Below are positions 1 to 9,562 of a stretch of 64,000 bases of DNA, one piece after another. The position numbers were made by a program, and so were the translations under genes. Where the stretch lies: the NCBI RefSeq assembly GCF_019972115.1, contig NZ_BPFJ01000001.1:496001-560000 (forward strand), read 5' to 3'. This DNA comes from Sulfurovum sp. TSL6. Its GTDB lineage: Bacteria; Campylobacterota; Campylobacteria; Campylobacterales; Sulfurovaceae. The notes under the pieces were generated by a model. That model had not been told where the DNA came from, did no database searches, and worked only from the letters and a program-made list of their open reading frames with translations. Numbering within the stretch: the stretch's first letter is position 1; each line of letters opens with the position of its first letter.

Positions 1-2
1 GT

Positions 3-1238
3 TCTTCTGAAAAATGTGCCTATTTATTGCTTATTGATCTTGATCATTTTAAAACGATCAATGACTCGCTTGGTCATGAGCTAGGAGATAAAGTGCTTCA
101 AGAAGTTGCAAAACGTATTAGAGACTACTGTGAAGATACACATACCATTGCCCGTCTTGGAGGAGATGAATTTGCCATCATCAGTGATCAATTTTATGAG
201 GATGGAAATTGTCAAGAAAGCGCCTACACTTTTTCTGTGGAATTGTTACGGATACTGAAGGAAACGTATGTGGTTGATCGTCATCATCTCTATATCAGTG
301 CAAGTATCGGTGTGAATAGTATAGGCAATGCATTCACAGAAGCCGGACAATTCATTAAAGAAGCAGATATTGCAATGTATCAGGCAAAAGCACAGGGCCG
401 TGATGGGATTATTCTATTCAATGATGAATTGGCAAAAGAGGTTGAGTATAGGCTGGAAATAGAACGCAAACTCTATTTTGCTTTGGAAAATAATGAAATT
501 GAATTGTGCTACCAGCCACAGTTTAACAGGGCGCAGAAGATCATTGGCTGTGAAGTGCTTGTTCGGTGGAACAGTCCGGAGCTTGGACTTGTATCACCGT
601 TTGAATTTGTTTCGATCTCGGAAAAAACAGGGTTGATCATTGAATTGGGAAATTATATTATTGAAGAGGCTTTTAAAACACTTCAGGCATGGGAGATAAA
701 GGGCTTAGATTTAAAACAGTTTTCGATCAATATCAGTGTAAGACAATTTTTTCATAGTACTTTTTTAGATGAAGTGAAACGATTAGCTGAAAAGTATCTC
801 TATGAAGAGACAAGAAAAAAAATAATTTTTGAAGTGACAGAAACGATTCTGATTGAAGATATATATAGAATTACTTTAATCATCAATAAGCTTAAGTGTT
901 TGGATTTCTCATTTTCCATGGATGACTTCGGAACAGGATACTCATCACTCAGTGCGCTACGTGAAATGCCTATAGAAGAGTTAAAAATAGACCGTTCGTT
1001 TGTGATTCATTTAGGTGAGCGTAAATCTGATGAATTGATGATCACCACGATTCTTTCTCTGGCAAAAATATATAATCTGAAAACTGTAGCGGAAGGTATA
1101 GAGACTAAAGAACAATTTATTTTTTTATTGGAAAATGGCTGTGATATGTTTCAAGGATATTATTTCTCAAAACCATTATCAAAAGATGATTTTGAACTTT
1201 TTTATAAAGAAAGCTTCACTAAACAATTAAGTATATAA
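3..1238 (+). CDS. GGDEF-EAL c-di-GMP turnover protein, 5'-truncated by window edge
   Basis: This is the C-terminal part of a bifunctional cyclic-di-GMP protein. The reading frame is open to the left edge, so the true start and any sensor domain lie outside the window. The visible part opens inside a GGDEF domain (LLIDLDHFKTIND, then ARLGGDEFAI with an intact GGDEF signature). No RxxD inhibitory site sits five residues before the signature. The EAL domain follows with EVL in place of EAL (CEVLVRW), and has FEVTET, DDFGTGYSS, LKIDRSF, AEGIE and FQGYYFSKP, so the metal- and substrate-binding residues look present. It probably both makes and degrades c-di-GMP. Which activity dominates cannot be seen. 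Confidence 0.93.
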   Translation, partial: SSEKCAYLLLIDLDHFKTINDSLGHELGDKVLQEVAKRIRDYCEDTHTIARLGGDEFAIISDQFYEDGNCQESAYTFSVELLRILKETYVVDRHHLYISASIGVNSIGNAFTEAGQFIKEADIAMYQAKAQGRDGIILFNDELAKEVEYRLEIERKLYFALENNEIELCYQPQFNRAQKIIGCEVLVRWNSPELGLVSPFEFVSISEKTGLIIELGNYIIEEAFKTLQAWEIKGLDLKQFSINISVRQFFHSTFLDEVKRLAEKYLYEETRKKIIFEVTETILIEDIYRITLIINKLKCLDFSFSMDDFGTGYSSLSALREMPIEELKIDRSFVIHLGERKSDELMITTILSLAKIYNLKTVAEGIETKEQFIFLLENGCDMFQGYYFSKPLSKDDFELFYKESFTKQLSI

Positions 1239-1246
1239 AAAATTTA

Positions 1247-1275
1247 TTGACATTTATAATATCCTGTGATATGAT
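1247..1275 (+). promoter_or_regulatory. Near-consensus sigma70 promoter for the radical SAM operon
   Basis: TTGACA at 1247-1252 and TATGAT at 1270-1275 are separated by exactly 17 bp. The start codon lies about 45 nt downstream of the predicted transcription start. A 7-bp inverted repeat, TGAGTCA (1286-1292) and TGACTCA (1306-1312), lies in the leader just before the AAAGGAG ribosome site. It could be a small hairpin or operator. Confidence 0.7.
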
Positions 1276-1326
1276 TGAGTATAGTTGAGTCAACTGTGAT
1301 GAGGCTGACTCATTAAAGGAGTCAAC

Positions 1327-2337
1327 ATGACATCTAACAAAGATATGAAATATTATACAAGAGAAGAGGGTAAAGACAGGATCATATGTCTGCTCTGTCG
1401 CCACTCCTGCAAACTCAAAGAGGGGCAGGTAGGTTTCTGCGGTATCAACAAAAATGTAGAAGGAGAGCTTAAAACACTTGTCTATGGCCATCCTGTCGCA
1501 GTACATGTGGATCCTGTAGAGAAAAAACCGCTGAATCATGTAATGCCTGGAACTACAGCACTTTCCTTTGGGACAGTAGGATGTAATTTTAAATGTCCAT
1601 TTTGTCAAAATTGGGATATATCTCAAGAGAAAGAAGTGAATGAAGATATAAATGTCAGCCCTGAAGAGATGGTGGAACTGGCACTTTCACATGGTGCTGA
1701 ATCCATCGCCTATACCTATAATGAACCCACTATCTTCTACCCCTATGCCAAAGACATTGGGGTTATTGCTAAAGAAAAAGGGCTCAAAAACCTTTTTGTC
1801 AGCAATGGATTTGAAACACCAGAGGTCATTGAGGATATGGCAAGTTGGGTCGATGCAGCAAATATCGATCTAAAAAGCTGGGATGCTGCCTATTATAAAA
1901 AGGTACTCAAAGGTGGACTTGATGAGGTAAAGGACACTCTTAAAAGAATGATAGCTGCAGGTATTTGGGTTGAAGTGACAACACTGATTATCCATGGCGA
2001 AAATGACAGTGACAAAGATATAGAAGAGATGGCAGCATTTATAGCCAATGATCTTGGTAAGCATGTGCCATGGCACTTAAGTGCGTTTCATCCGGATTAT
2101 AAGATGCTGGATCATGAGAGAACAAAAGTAGAAACGCTAATGCGTGCCAAAAAGATAGGAGAAAAAGCAGGGCTTTATTATATTTATCTGGGGAATGTAC
2201 CGGTTCATGCCGATACACATTGCCCTCAGTGTGGAACGTTGCTGATCGACCGTAGTGGATATGATGTGACGGTGAATACCTTAGAAAATGGGCATTGTCC
2301 TAAATGTCACAGAGCGATAGAAGGAGTATGGTCATGA
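1327..2337 (+). CDS. amrS: AmmeMemoRadiSam system radical SAM enzyme
   Basis: Radical SAM protein of 336 aa with the iron-sulfur motif CNFKCPFC (CxxxCxxC) near residue 80 and TYNEPTIF typical of the PflA/AmrS branch. An N-terminal CLLCRHSCKL segment and a C-terminal CPQCG...CPKCH pair suggest extra metal binding. Family members are co-encoded with Memo proteins across bacteria and archaea, but their substrate is not known to me. The start has AAAGGAG seven nt upstream. The stop overlaps the next gene's ATG (ATGA at 2334-2337), so translation of the two is probably coupled. The usual third component (AMMECR1 domain) is not in this operon. Confidence 0.92.
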   Translation: MTSNKDMKYYTREEGKDRIICLLCRHSCKLKEGQVGFCGINKNVEGELKTLVYGHPVAVHVDPVEKKPLNHVMPGTTALSFGTVGCNFKCPFCQNWDISQEKEVNEDINVSPEEMVELALSHGAESIAYTYNEPTIFYPYAKDIGVIAKEKGLKNLFVSNGFETPEVIEDMASWVDAANIDLKSWDAAYYKKVLKGGLDEVKDTLKRMIAAGIWVEVTTLIIHGENDSDKDIEEMAAFIANDLGKHVPWHLSAFHPDYKMLDHERTKVETLMRAKKIGEKAGLYYIYLGNVPVHADTHCPQCGTLLIDRSGYDVTVNTLENGHCPKCHRAIEGVWS

Positions 2338-3140
2338 GCACAAGAGAAGCAGCGGTTGCCGGACAATTTTATCCATCCAGCCCGGATGAGATACATGCCA
2401 TGCTGGAACACTACAATGAAATCCTTGATACACATCTCAAAGAGAAGGATGGTATATTACACCTTAAACCCAGAGCGGTCATTGTACCGCATGCAGGGTA
2501 TGTATATAGTGGTTTCACTGCGAACATAGCATTAAGACTATTATCTAATTCAGATATCAAGCGTGTTGTGATCATTGGCCCTAGCCATCGAGTCTATCTC
2601 AATGGAACAAGTATTTCTGAATTTGATACGTATCATACACCTCTTGGTGCATTGCTCATCGATAAACCATTGGTATCAGACCTGAAAGAGCGATTTGAGT
2701 TAGCGTTTGTACCTGAAGCCCACCATGAGCACAGTACGGAAGTACAGATACCCTTTGTCAAAAATTATACACCGGATGTATCAGTGGTTGAGTTGGTTTA
2801 TGGTGATGAGTCTCCTGAAAAGCTGGCGGAAGTGATCGAGTATCTTCTTGATGATCCTGATACCGCAGTGGTGATCAGTACGGATCTGAGCCACTATTAT
2901 GATATCAAAAAGGCCAATACACTCGATAGCATCTGTTTGGAAGCAGTGAAGGAACTGAGTACAGCCGAACTGCATGAAGGATGTGAAGCCTGTGGTAAGA
3001 TCGGTGTGGAAGCGATACTGCTTGCAGCAAAAAGGAGTGCTTTAAGATCTGTGCTGTTGGATTATCGTACGAGTGCAGATGCCAGTGGAGATGAATCACA
3101 GGTAGTAGGGTATATGAGTGCAGCATTCGTGGAGCAGTAG
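2334..3140 (+). CDS. amrB: AmmeMemoRadiSam system protein B (Memo family)
   Basis: Memo-family protein of 268 aa, related to extradiol-dioxygenase-like folds. Candidate metal or active-site residues lie in VPHAGYVYSG, IGPSHRVYLNG, STDLSHYYD and the late EACGKIG cysteine, matching the His/His/Cys pattern of the family. I chose the ATG at 2334 because it overlaps the upstream stop (ATGA) and has AAGGAG seven nt before it. An in-frame ATG at 2328 is too close to that site. Its stop codon directly abuts the ATG of the following methyltransferase. Function unknown; the conserved pairing with a radical SAM enzyme suggests a shared modification or redox task. Confidence 0.9.
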   Translation: MSTREAAVAGQFYPSSPDEIHAMLEHYNEILDTHLKEKDGILHLKPRAVIVPHAGYVYSGFTANIALRLLSNSDIKRVVIIGPSHRVYLNGTSISEFDTYHTPLGALLIDKPLVSDLKERFELAFVPEAHHEHSTEVQIPFVKNYTPDVSVVELVYGDESPEKLAEVIEYLLDDPDTAVVISTDLSHYYDIKKANTLDSICLEAVKELSTAELHEGCEACGKIGVEAILLAAKRSALRSVLLDYRTSADASGDESQVVGYMSAAFVEQ

Positions 3141-3755
3141 ATGAAAACGATGGATAGACTTGTGGATGATATGATCTCATCAAATATGCTGAAAAGTCCA
3201 CTGATCATTGATGCCTTTAGAACTATCGACAGAAAATATTTTGTACCTGAAGAGTACGAGGAAGATACCTATGCAGATATGCCTTTACCCATTGGAGATT
3301 ACCAAACCATATCCCAACCTTCTACCGTAGCCTTTATGTTGGAACGTCTTGAGCCTCAAGATGGAAACCAAGTATTGGACATTGGTTCAGGCTCAGCATG
3401 GACCACAGCACTTCTTTGTTATATCGTAGGAGACAAAGGCAGTGTAACGGGTGTCGAAAGGGTCGATTCATTGGTGGAGCAGGGAAGTGAGAATCTTGCC
3501 AAATTTCGTTTTCATACTCCTTGTCACATAGAAAAAGCAGGAGATAAACTTGGTCTGCCCGGTAAACAGTTTGACAGGATACTCGTTTCTGCATCAGCGG
3601 ATGAAGTTCCAGAAGAACTTTTTCCACAATTGAAAATAGGCGGCATATTGGTGATACCCATAGGAGAATCCATTTTTAAATTTACAAAGGTATCAGAAAC
3701 AGAGATTGAAAAAGAAGAATTTTACGGATTTGTCTTCGTACCGTTGATCTACTGA
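3141..3755 (+). CDS. pcm: Protein-L-isoaspartate O-methyltransferase family protein
   Basis: SAM-dependent methyltransferase of 204 aa. The family pattern is clear: RKYFVPEEY near the N-terminus, YADMPLPIGDYQTISQPSTVAFML (the substrate loop, residues about 45-68), then the SAM-binding VLDIGSGSAW with TTALL and a conserved GVER acid loop. PIMT enzymes methylate isoaspartyl residues in damaged proteins and start their repair. The ATG follows the Memo stop with no gap, so it is the third gene of the amrS operon. That placement may be economy, or may mean the Memo/radical SAM pair also acts on damaged proteins (inference). Confidence 0.88.
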   Translation: MKTMDRLVDDMISSNMLKSPLIIDAFRTIDRKYFVPEEYEEDTYADMPLPIGDYQTISQPSTVAFMLERLEPQDGNQVLDIGSGSAWTTALLCYIVGDKGSVTGVERVDSLVEQGSENLAKFRFHTPCHIEKAGDKLGLPGKQFDRILVSASADEVPEELFPQLKIGGILVIPIGESIFKFTKVSETEIEKEEFYGFVFVPLIY

Positions 3756-3811
3756 CTTTTTACAGGCTCAATATATACATACATTTTTCGTGTATCAAAA
3801 TGAACAGATGA

Positions 3812-4429
3812 TTAGCTGCAACTCTCTGAATGTACACGCTTTTCATGATTGGCATCCTTGATAATATCTATACCCCCACGAATGACTATGATAGAGATGA
3901 TCATACCAACAATGAGATCCGGGAACCTTGTCTCTAATAGATATACAAATCCACCACTAATAATAATACCTACATTAGCGATCACATCATTTTTTGAAAA
4001 TATCCAACTGGCACGCATATGAACCTCACCTTTTTTGTATTTTGAAAGCAGGATCAAACAAATAATGTTTGCTACTAGAGCTGCCATTCCAACAAAAATC
4101 ATTAGGAGTGACTCTGGTTCACTTCCATAAATCAATCGGCGTATAACATCTGCAAAAACCAATACTCCCAATAATACTTGAAAAATACCGCTTAAATGTG
4201 CGGCTTTTATTTTTACAAGCGGTGATTTTCCAACTGCATACAGTGCTATACCATAGACTGTTGCATCAGCCAACATATCAAGAGAATCTGCTATGAGGGC
4301 TGATGACTCACTCAGGATACCAAGTGTAATTTCAGCCATAAACATAAAGGCATTGATACTCAAGAGGATTTTTAATACCTTGCCTTCTAAACGATGATTG
4401 ATTTCCATGTCAGATTCACAATTTGCCAT
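3812..4429 (-). CDS. Cation diffusion facilitator-type transporter (short)
   Basis: Membrane protein of 205 aa with the CDF helix-2 signature (SALIADSLDMLADATVYGIAL, metal-binding Asp pair) and about five to six hydrophobic helices. It has no C-terminal cytoplasmic dimerisation domain, so it is shorter than typical CDF exporters (about 300 aa). It ends in a Cys-containing tail (HSESCS). It starts 18 nt after the GDCCVxC protein gene and is presumably in one operon with it. Likely an exporter of a divalent metal; the metal is not evident. Confidence 0.8.
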   Translation of the reverse strand: MANCESDMEINHRLEGKVLKILLSINAFMFMAEITLGILSESSALIADSLDMLADATVYGIALYAVGKSPLVKIKAAHLSGIFQVLLGVLVFADVIRRLIYGSEPESLLMIFVGMAALVANIICLILLSKYKKGEVHMRASWIFSKNDVIANVGIIISGGFVYLLETRFPDLIVGMIISIIVIRGGIDIIKDANHEKRVHSESCS

Positions 4430-4447
4430 TTGTATTTCTTCTTATGC

Positions 4448-4669
4448 CTATGATTGACAACAAGAACCTGAATCTTGCTGCATAGGAGGACAGGGAACTG
4501 TACCATATGAACAAAAAACACAGCAATCACCTTTTTTAGGCTTAAGAATTGCACCGCAATTCTCACACTCATAAAACCATTGACATGTATCAGTTGGCAT
4601 AGTTTCCATTTTTTTGTGACCACATTTCGGACATTTGATCTCAGATTTTAAAATAAGTTCTTTTTTCAT
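4448..4669 (-). CDS. GDCCVxC domain-containing small protein (Cys form)
   Basis: Small protein of 73 aa carrying CPKCGHKK, then CENCG, then GDCCVFCSYG and CPPMQ, ending SCCQS. This matches the GDCCVxC family, known in cysteine and selenocysteine versions; here the positions are cysteines. The arrangement suggests a metal- or metalloid-binding zinc-ribbon-like protein. It precedes a CDF transporter on the same strand, which supports a metal-handling role. Exact function unknown. Confidence 0.82.
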   Translation of the reverse strand: MKKELILKSEIKCPKCGHKKMETMPTDTCQWFYECENCGAILKPKKGDCCVFCSYGTVPCPPMQQDSGSCCQS

Positions 4670-4790
4670 TGTTTATCTACTCATTTTTTATGTATTATTT
4701 TAACCATGACTAACATATAGATTCTTGGCTCCATTTGTTGAAAGTTAACACTATAATACCCAAATTTTCCATTTACATTCTTCCTTTATT

Positions 4791-5201
4791 TCACAATATT
4801 TTTTTGATTTTTGCTACTAAAAGCGGTGAAAATAAACTAACAATTAATACAATGATAAACAGGTCACCCTTCATGATATCGAATACTTGTAATAGACTGA
4901 ACCATGACTTCCCCATCACATAATGGCCAAAGATGAATTCAAATAGGAGTGTCATTAAAACCCATTGAAGTCCAATAACAAAGTAGGTAGGAGCATGATG
5001 TTTTCCAAATAGTGGAAAAGAGACATAAGTAACGATCAATACGATCATGGAAAGTGTGATACCACTCACCGGCACTGCCATGTTTGGACTAATCATGCCA
5101 ACTAAAATATTTTCTCTAAAGAAACCGTTTACGATGGCCAGGAGAGCTATGATAAACCAGATCATGCTTGTCTTAAGAAAAAGATTGAACGTCATATGCA
5201 T
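4791..5201 (-). CDS. Hypothetical membrane protein, four helices
   Basis: Protein of 136 aa with about four hydrophobic segments and no recognised catalytic motif. The first ATG has AGGAG four nt upstream; a second in-frame ATG two codons later is less well placed. It is transcribed alone or upstream of the GDCCVxC/CDF pair (121-nt gap, in which I see nothing beyond AT-rich sequence). I do not recognise the family. Confidence 0.65.
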   Translation of the reverse strand: MHMTFNLFLKTSMIWFIIALLAIVNGFFRENILVGMISPNMAVPVSGITLSMIVLIVTYVSFPLFGKHHAPTYFVIGLQWVLMTLLFEFIFGHYVMGKSWFSLLQVFDIMKGDLFIIVLIVSLFSPLLVAKIKKIL

Positions 5202-5301
5202 GTATCTCCTCTTGATATATAGGAATATTATCTCTCATTATGGCTTTATTTTAGTATAAGAATGATACGAACAGTGGCATAAGCGGAACGATAAATTGTA
5301 T

Positions 5302-5309
5302 GCTATAAT
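5302..5309 (+). promoter_or_regulatory. Extended -10 promoter placing +1 at the sirtuin start codon
   Basis: TGCTATAAT (TATAAT at 5304-5309) is an extended -10 element. Six nt separate it from the ATG at 5316, so transcription is predicted to start on the A of the start codon. There is no -35 consensus and no Shine-Dalgarno sequence. A leaderless mRNA is the simplest reading. Confidence 0.6.
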
Positions 5310-5315
5310 CTTCGC

Positions 5316-6134
5316 ATGAATATTACTGATAACCTACAAAAAGCCAAACAATTGTTAGAAGAGTCAGATGCACTATTTATCACTGCAGGTGCAGGGATGG
5401 GAGTGGACAGTGGATTGCCTGACTTTAGAGGAGTGGAGGGCTTTTGGAATGCCTATCCAAAGGCCAAAGAGTTAGGCCTTCAATTTGAGGAGATGGCCAA
5501 CCCGGAGTGGTTCGAGTCTGACCCTCGGTTGGCATGGGCTTTTTATGGTCATAGATTACACCTTTATCGTGATACAGAGCCTCATGAAGGTTTTAGAAAG
5601 CTTCTGGAACTATCTAATACTAAAAAATATGGAGCTCATATTTTCACGTCAAATGTCGATGGACAGTTTCAGAAATCAGGCTTCAAAGAAGAACAAATCA
5701 TGGAGTGTCATGGTTCTATTCACCACATGCAATGTATCGATAATTGTCAGGGAATGCTTTGGAGTGCCGATAATACGTTTATAGAGATAGAAGAGGGATT
5801 TAAAGCCAAGGAACCTTTACCCTCCTGTCCTTTCTGTGGGGCTATGGCACGCCCGAATATTTTAATGTTTGGAGACTTCGGATGGGAGTACGCCCGTACG
5901 AATGGACAAAGAGAAAGACTAAGTCGTTGGATGGATACTTTGGAAGAGCAGGGTGCGAAACTAGCCATTGTAGAAATGGGAGCAGGAACCGCCGTACCAA
6001 CGGTACGAAATACTTCTGAGCAGATAGCCAAAAGGTTTGATGTTCCTTTGATTCGTATCAACCCTAGAGAGAGTTTTGGAGCAGAGATCGAACTGCCTAT
6101 GGGTGCTGTCGAAGCACTTAATGGGATCATTTGA
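5316..6134 (+). CDS. SIR2-family NAD-dependent protein deacylase
   Basis: Sirtuin of 272 aa. It has the NAD-binding GAGMGVDSGLPDFRG near residue 25, TSNVDGQF (usually TQNIDxL), the catalytic His in ECHGSIHH, and a zinc-binding quartet (CIDNC, then CPFCG). RPNILMFGD closes the Rossmann core. It probably removes acyl groups from lysines using NAD+. The start lies directly under an extended -10 element and has no ribosome site, so it may be leaderless. A ComF-like gene follows after 3 nt. Confidence 0.9.
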   Translation: MNITDNLQKAKQLLEESDALFITAGAGMGVDSGLPDFRGVEGFWNAYPKAKELGLQFEEMANPEWFESDPRLAWAFYGHRLHLYRDTEPHEGFRKLLELSNTKKYGAHIFTSNVDGQFQKSGFKEEQIMECHGSIHHMQCIDNCQGMLWSADNTFIEIEEGFKAKEPLPSCPFCGAMARPNILMFGDFGWEYARTNGQRERLSRWMDTLEEQGAKLAIVEMGAGTAVPTVRNTSEQIAKRFDVPLIRINPRESFGAEIELPMGAVEALNGII

Positions 6135-6137
6135 TCT

Positions 6138-6716
6138 ATGCGCTGTTTTTCATGTTCAAAAATAAGTTTTAAGATTATTTGTAAGAGATGTTTAGAACAA
6201 CTTTTTATACCTACCGTAAGTACACGAAAAGTAGGAACACTGGATGTCATTAGCTTTTTTAAGTATTCCACTCTTGAGACACTGTTGCATAGTAAACATA
6301 AACCAGAAGGGTATCGCATCTACAAAGCTTTAGCAAATATGACCATGAAACCGTTCATTGAAGAATTTGTTGAATCTGATGACAGAGATGTGTACATCGT
6401 AGGGATAGATGAATATGTCAAAAGCGGCTACTCTCATGTGGCACTTCTTACACGGGCGATGAAGACAAGGAACTCGATACCGCAATACAGCTCACTCATG
6501 GCACAAAACAGAGTGAATTATTCGGGTAAAGACTTACAGTTTCGTTTGGATAACCCTAGAGATTTTCTCTATAAAGGCAAGTCAAACATAGATGTGATAC
6601 TCGTAGATGACATCATCACCACGGGAATCACACTACAAGAGGCACAAAAAGTACTTATGTCTCATGGAGTAAATGTACTCTTTGCTTTGACATTAGCGGA
6701 TGTAGAGGAATCCTAA
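6138..6716 (+). CDS. comF: ComF-family phosphoribosyltransferase-like protein
   Basis: Protein of 192 aa with an N-terminal zinc-ribbon-like CFSCSK...CKRC and a C-terminal phosphoribosyltransferase PRPP-binding motif VILVDDIITTGIT. This is the layout of ComF/amidophosphoribosyltransferase-like proteins linked to DNA uptake. It starts three nt after the sirtuin stop, with no strong ribosome site, so translation is probably coupled to the sirtuin. The pilT gene elsewhere in the window fits a competence or pilus context, but that link is weak. Confidence 0.85.
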   Translation: MRCFSCSKISFKIICKRCLEQLFIPTVSTRKVGTLDVISFFKYSTLETLLHSKHKPEGYRIYKALANMTMKPFIEEFVESDDRDVYIVGIDEYVKSGYSHVALLTRAMKTRNSIPQYSSLMAQNRVNYSGKDLQFRLDNPRDFLYKGKSNIDVILVDDIITTGITLQEAQKVLMSHGVNVLFALTLADVEES

Positions 6717-6735
6717 TCTAATTAAACAAAGCGAT

Positions 6736-6774
6736 AAACGTTATAAAATATGTTTGATCATAACGTTTTCATTT
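6736..6774. terminator. Hairpin terminator between convergent comF and ATPase genes
   Basis: Perfect 9-bp inverted repeat AAACGTTAT (6736-6744) and ATAACGTTT (6760-6768), followed by TCATTTT on the plus strand. It sits between the ends of two convergent genes, so it may work in both directions. The 15-nt loop is longish. Confidence 0.5.
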
Positions 6775-6806
6775 TGAGTCTCAAACTTATGAATAGCATA
6801 GAGAAT

Positions 6807-9539
6807 TCACTTCTGGCCATTACTTTTGGTTTTATCCCTGTATCGTACAATATACTTTTCAAGCTCTACAAGGAAGAGTACAGAAGATGCAACTACTATA
6901 ATGCGCAACCATATAGTAAAGTCTATTGCCGTACTTCCAAACAGAGACTGCATTGGTCTAAGATAAGTAAAGCCAAGCTGGAGTATGATAAGTATAGCAA
7001 TAGCGATCAATACATAACGGTTTCCAGACAGACCTTCCCAGTTGAAGACCGAATCTGTAATATAACGGGAATTGAACAGATAAAAAATCTCAAACATGAT
7101 CAGTGTGTTTACAGCTACAGTTCGTGAATGCTCAATAGTGGCATGCTGATCCATTTCCCAAAGAAAAAGCCCGAAGGTCCCACCCATCAAAATCATGGAG
7201 ACATAGGCAACGCGCCAAATAAGATATGCTGTAAGTATAGGCTCATGGGCATCGCGTGGGGGTCTTTGCATGACATTTTGTTCAGGTGGCTCAAATGCCA
7301 GTGATAACGCCAATGTCACAGCGGTGACCATATTGACCCAGAGGATCTGTACGGGTATCAATGGCATTTGATGAAAACCAAATGCGATAGCTGCAAGAAT
7401 GATCAGTGCCTCACCCCCATTGGTCGGAAGAATAAAAAGTATGGCTTTTTTGAGGTTATCATAGACGGTACGGCCCTCTTCTACAGCATGTGTGATTGAA
7501 GCAAAATTATCATCTGCAAGTACCATTTCGGAAGCTTCTTTTGCAGCTTCTGTACCATTGTGTCCCATCGCAGTACCTACGTCTGCCCGCTTGAGTGCAG
7601 GTGCATCGTTCACACCATCGCCTGTCATTGCTACGATCAAACCATGCTCCTGTAATAATCTTACTAAACAAAGTTTATGCTCAGGATTCACACGTGCATA
7701 GATATCAACATCCAGCACACGTTGGCTTAATACCTCTTCACTCATCAACTCAAGTTCTTTTCCTGTAAGCACATCCTGGGTATTAACAAGTTTGAGTTGT
7801 TGCGCGATGGCACGTGCAGTTGCACCATGATCACCTGTGATCATTTTTACTCTAATACCGGCCCTGTCACAGATCTGCACCGCTTCAATCGCTTCCTCCC
7901 GCGGTGGATCGATCAAGCCCAGCATGCCCAGAATGACCAGATCATTCTCCAGATCACTGAATTGAAGTTCTTCCTGTTTAGGATGTGCCCTCTTGGAGGC
8001 AATGGCCAATACCCGCTGCCCATGCCCTGCCAACGCTTCAATACGCTCCAGCCAGTAATTTTTATCCAAAGGTCGGTCATCATTGAGGCTTCTTTGATAG
8101 GTACACATCTCTAATATCTGCTCCGGTGCACCCTTGAGAAAAATAAAAGTATCACCGGCATGATCATGGTGAAGTGTTGCCATAAAGCGGTGTTCTGATT
8201 CAAAAGGAATAAGATCGGTACGGGGGTACTGTTTGGCTTCCATTTCCATATCCAATCCAGCCTTTAAACCGGCTACCAGCAGTGCTCCCTCCATCGGGTC
8301 ACCATGCACAAGCCATTCACCGTTCTTTTGTTCCAGTGATGCATCATTGCAAAGCATCGCAACCCGTACCACTTCCTCTAAAAGTGGTCTTTCTTCTGTA
8401 TGAACATCTCTATCTGACACACATATCGCTCCATGTGGATCATAACCTGTTCCAGTGAGTTCAAAGAGATCATTGGCAGTCGCGATTGTAGAGACGGTCA
8501 TTTCATTACGGGTCAAGGTACCTGTTTTATCAGAGCAGATCACCGTGACGGCTCCGAGTGTTTCAACCGCTGGCAATTTGCGGATAATCGCATGACGTTT
8601 TGCCATTCGCTGCACACCTATGGCAAGGGTGATCGTCATGATGGCAGGCAGTCCTTCCGGAATTGCAGCGACTGCCAGACTAACTGCGGCAAGAAACATT
8701 TCAGACGCAGCATAATCCCTGACCCATAAGCCAAAGGCAAAGGTAAGGAGAGAAATACCCAAAATAGCTATCGTAAGCCAACGGCCAAACTGGGCCATTT
8801 GTCCAAGCAGAGGCGTGGTCGCTGATTCCACTTCCGATACAAGGCTGCTGATACGACCTATTTGTGTTTGTGAACCCGTGCCTATGACGATGCCGCTACC
8901 TTGACCATGTGTCACAATCGTACCTGAATACGCCATGCAACGCCTATCACCTATCACACTCTCCTTTGCCACAGGATCTAAGGTCTTTTCTACTGCTATC
9001 GACTCACCTGTCAATGCTGACTCCTGAATTTGCAGTCCCTTGACGCGAAACAGTCTCAAGTCTGCCGGTACCTTATCACCGGATTGCAGCACAACGATAT
9101 CACCGGGCACCAGATCTTCTGCCTGAATGGTTACCTGTCGGCCGTTACGTATCACGATTGCATGAGGAGAAAGCATCTGTTGTATGGATCTCAAAGCATC
9201 CTCTGCTTTACCCTCTTGTATGAATCCGATCACTGCGTTGAGAAGTACGACAGCAAAGATTACACCGGCATCGACCCAATGCTCCAATATGGCAGTCACC
9301 ATACCCGCAACAAGGAGCACATAGATCAATACATTATGAAACTGATAGATAAAACGTAGGAATATACCGCGTGTCTGTGCTTCAGGAAGCTGGTTTGGGC
9401 CGTACTGAGAAAGTCTCGTCTCTACCTCTTCTTGAGTAAGACCATCTATGGATGTTTCAAGTAAATTTAACACTGAATCTGTGCTTTTTGTATGCCAATC
9501 TTCTGATATCAAAACTGATCCATCTATGTGGTTCTTCAT
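6807..9539 (-). CDS. Cation-translocating P-type ATPase (P2 type)
   Basis: P-type ATPase of 910 aa. In order: N-terminal cation-ATPase domain ([11 protein letters not shown]), actuator TGES at about 177, membrane motif PEGLP at about 294, phosphorylation motif DKTGTLT with Asp337, nucleotide-binding domain with KGAPE, hinge [18 protein letters not shown], and four to six C-terminal helices. PEGLP points to the Ca2+/Na+ or H+ (P2/P3) group rather than heavy-metal pumps (no CPC). The ATG has a GGAAAGG site. It lies 23 nt downstream of the PsiE-like gene, likely in one operon. The transported ion cannot be fixed from sequence. Confidence 0.92.
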   Translation of the reverse strand: MKNHIDGSVLISEDWHTKSTDSVLNLLETSIDGLTQEEVETRLSQYGPNQLPEAQTRGIFLRFIYQFHNVLIYVLLVAGMVTAILEHWVDAGVIFAVVLLNAVIGFIQEGKAEDALRSIQQMLSPHAIVIRNGRQVTIQAEDLVPGDIVVLQSGDKVPADLRLFRVKGLQIQESALTGESIAVEKTLDPVAKESVIGDRRCMAYSGTIVTHGQGSGIVIGTGSQTQIGRISSLVSEVESATTPLLGQMAQFGRWLTIAILGISLLTFAFGLWVRDYAASEMFLAAVSLAVAAIPEGLPAIMTITLAIGVQRMAKRHAIIRKLPAVETLGAVTVICSDKTGTLTRNEMTVSTIATANDLFELTGTGYDPHGAICVSDRDVHTEERPLLEEVVRVAMLCNDASLEQKNGEWLVHGDPMEGALLVAGLKAGLDMEMEAKQYPRTDLIPFESEHRFMATLHHDHAGDTFIFLKGAPEQILEMCTYQRSLNDDRPLDKNYWLERIEALAGHGQRVLAIASKRAHPKQEELQFSDLENDLVILGMLGLIDPPREEAIEAVQICDRAGIRVKMITGDHGATARAIAQQLKLVNTQDVLTGKELELMSEEVLSQRVLDVDIYARVNPEHKLCLVRLLQEHGLIVAMTGDGVNDAPALKRADVGTAMGHNGTEAAKEASEMVLADDNFASITHAVEEGRTVYDNLKKAILFILPTNGGEALIILAAIAFGFHQMPLIPVQILWVNMVTAVTLALSLAFEPPEQNVMQRPPRDAHEPILTAYLIWRVAYVSMILMGGTFGLFLWEMDQHATIEHSRTVAVNTLIMFEIFYLFNSRYITDSVFNWEGLSGNRYVLIAIAILIILQLGFTYLRPMQSLFGSTAIDFTIWLRIIVVASSVLFLVELEKYIVRYRDKTKSNGQK

Positions 9540-9562
9540 AGGTATACCTTTCCAGATAGTTA

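Noticed and set aside
6750-7127. 125-aa plus-strand frame after comF
   Set aside because: It lies mostly antisense to the P-type ATPase gene and has no ribosome site or family likeness; the overlapping sequence is explained by the ATPase C-terminus.
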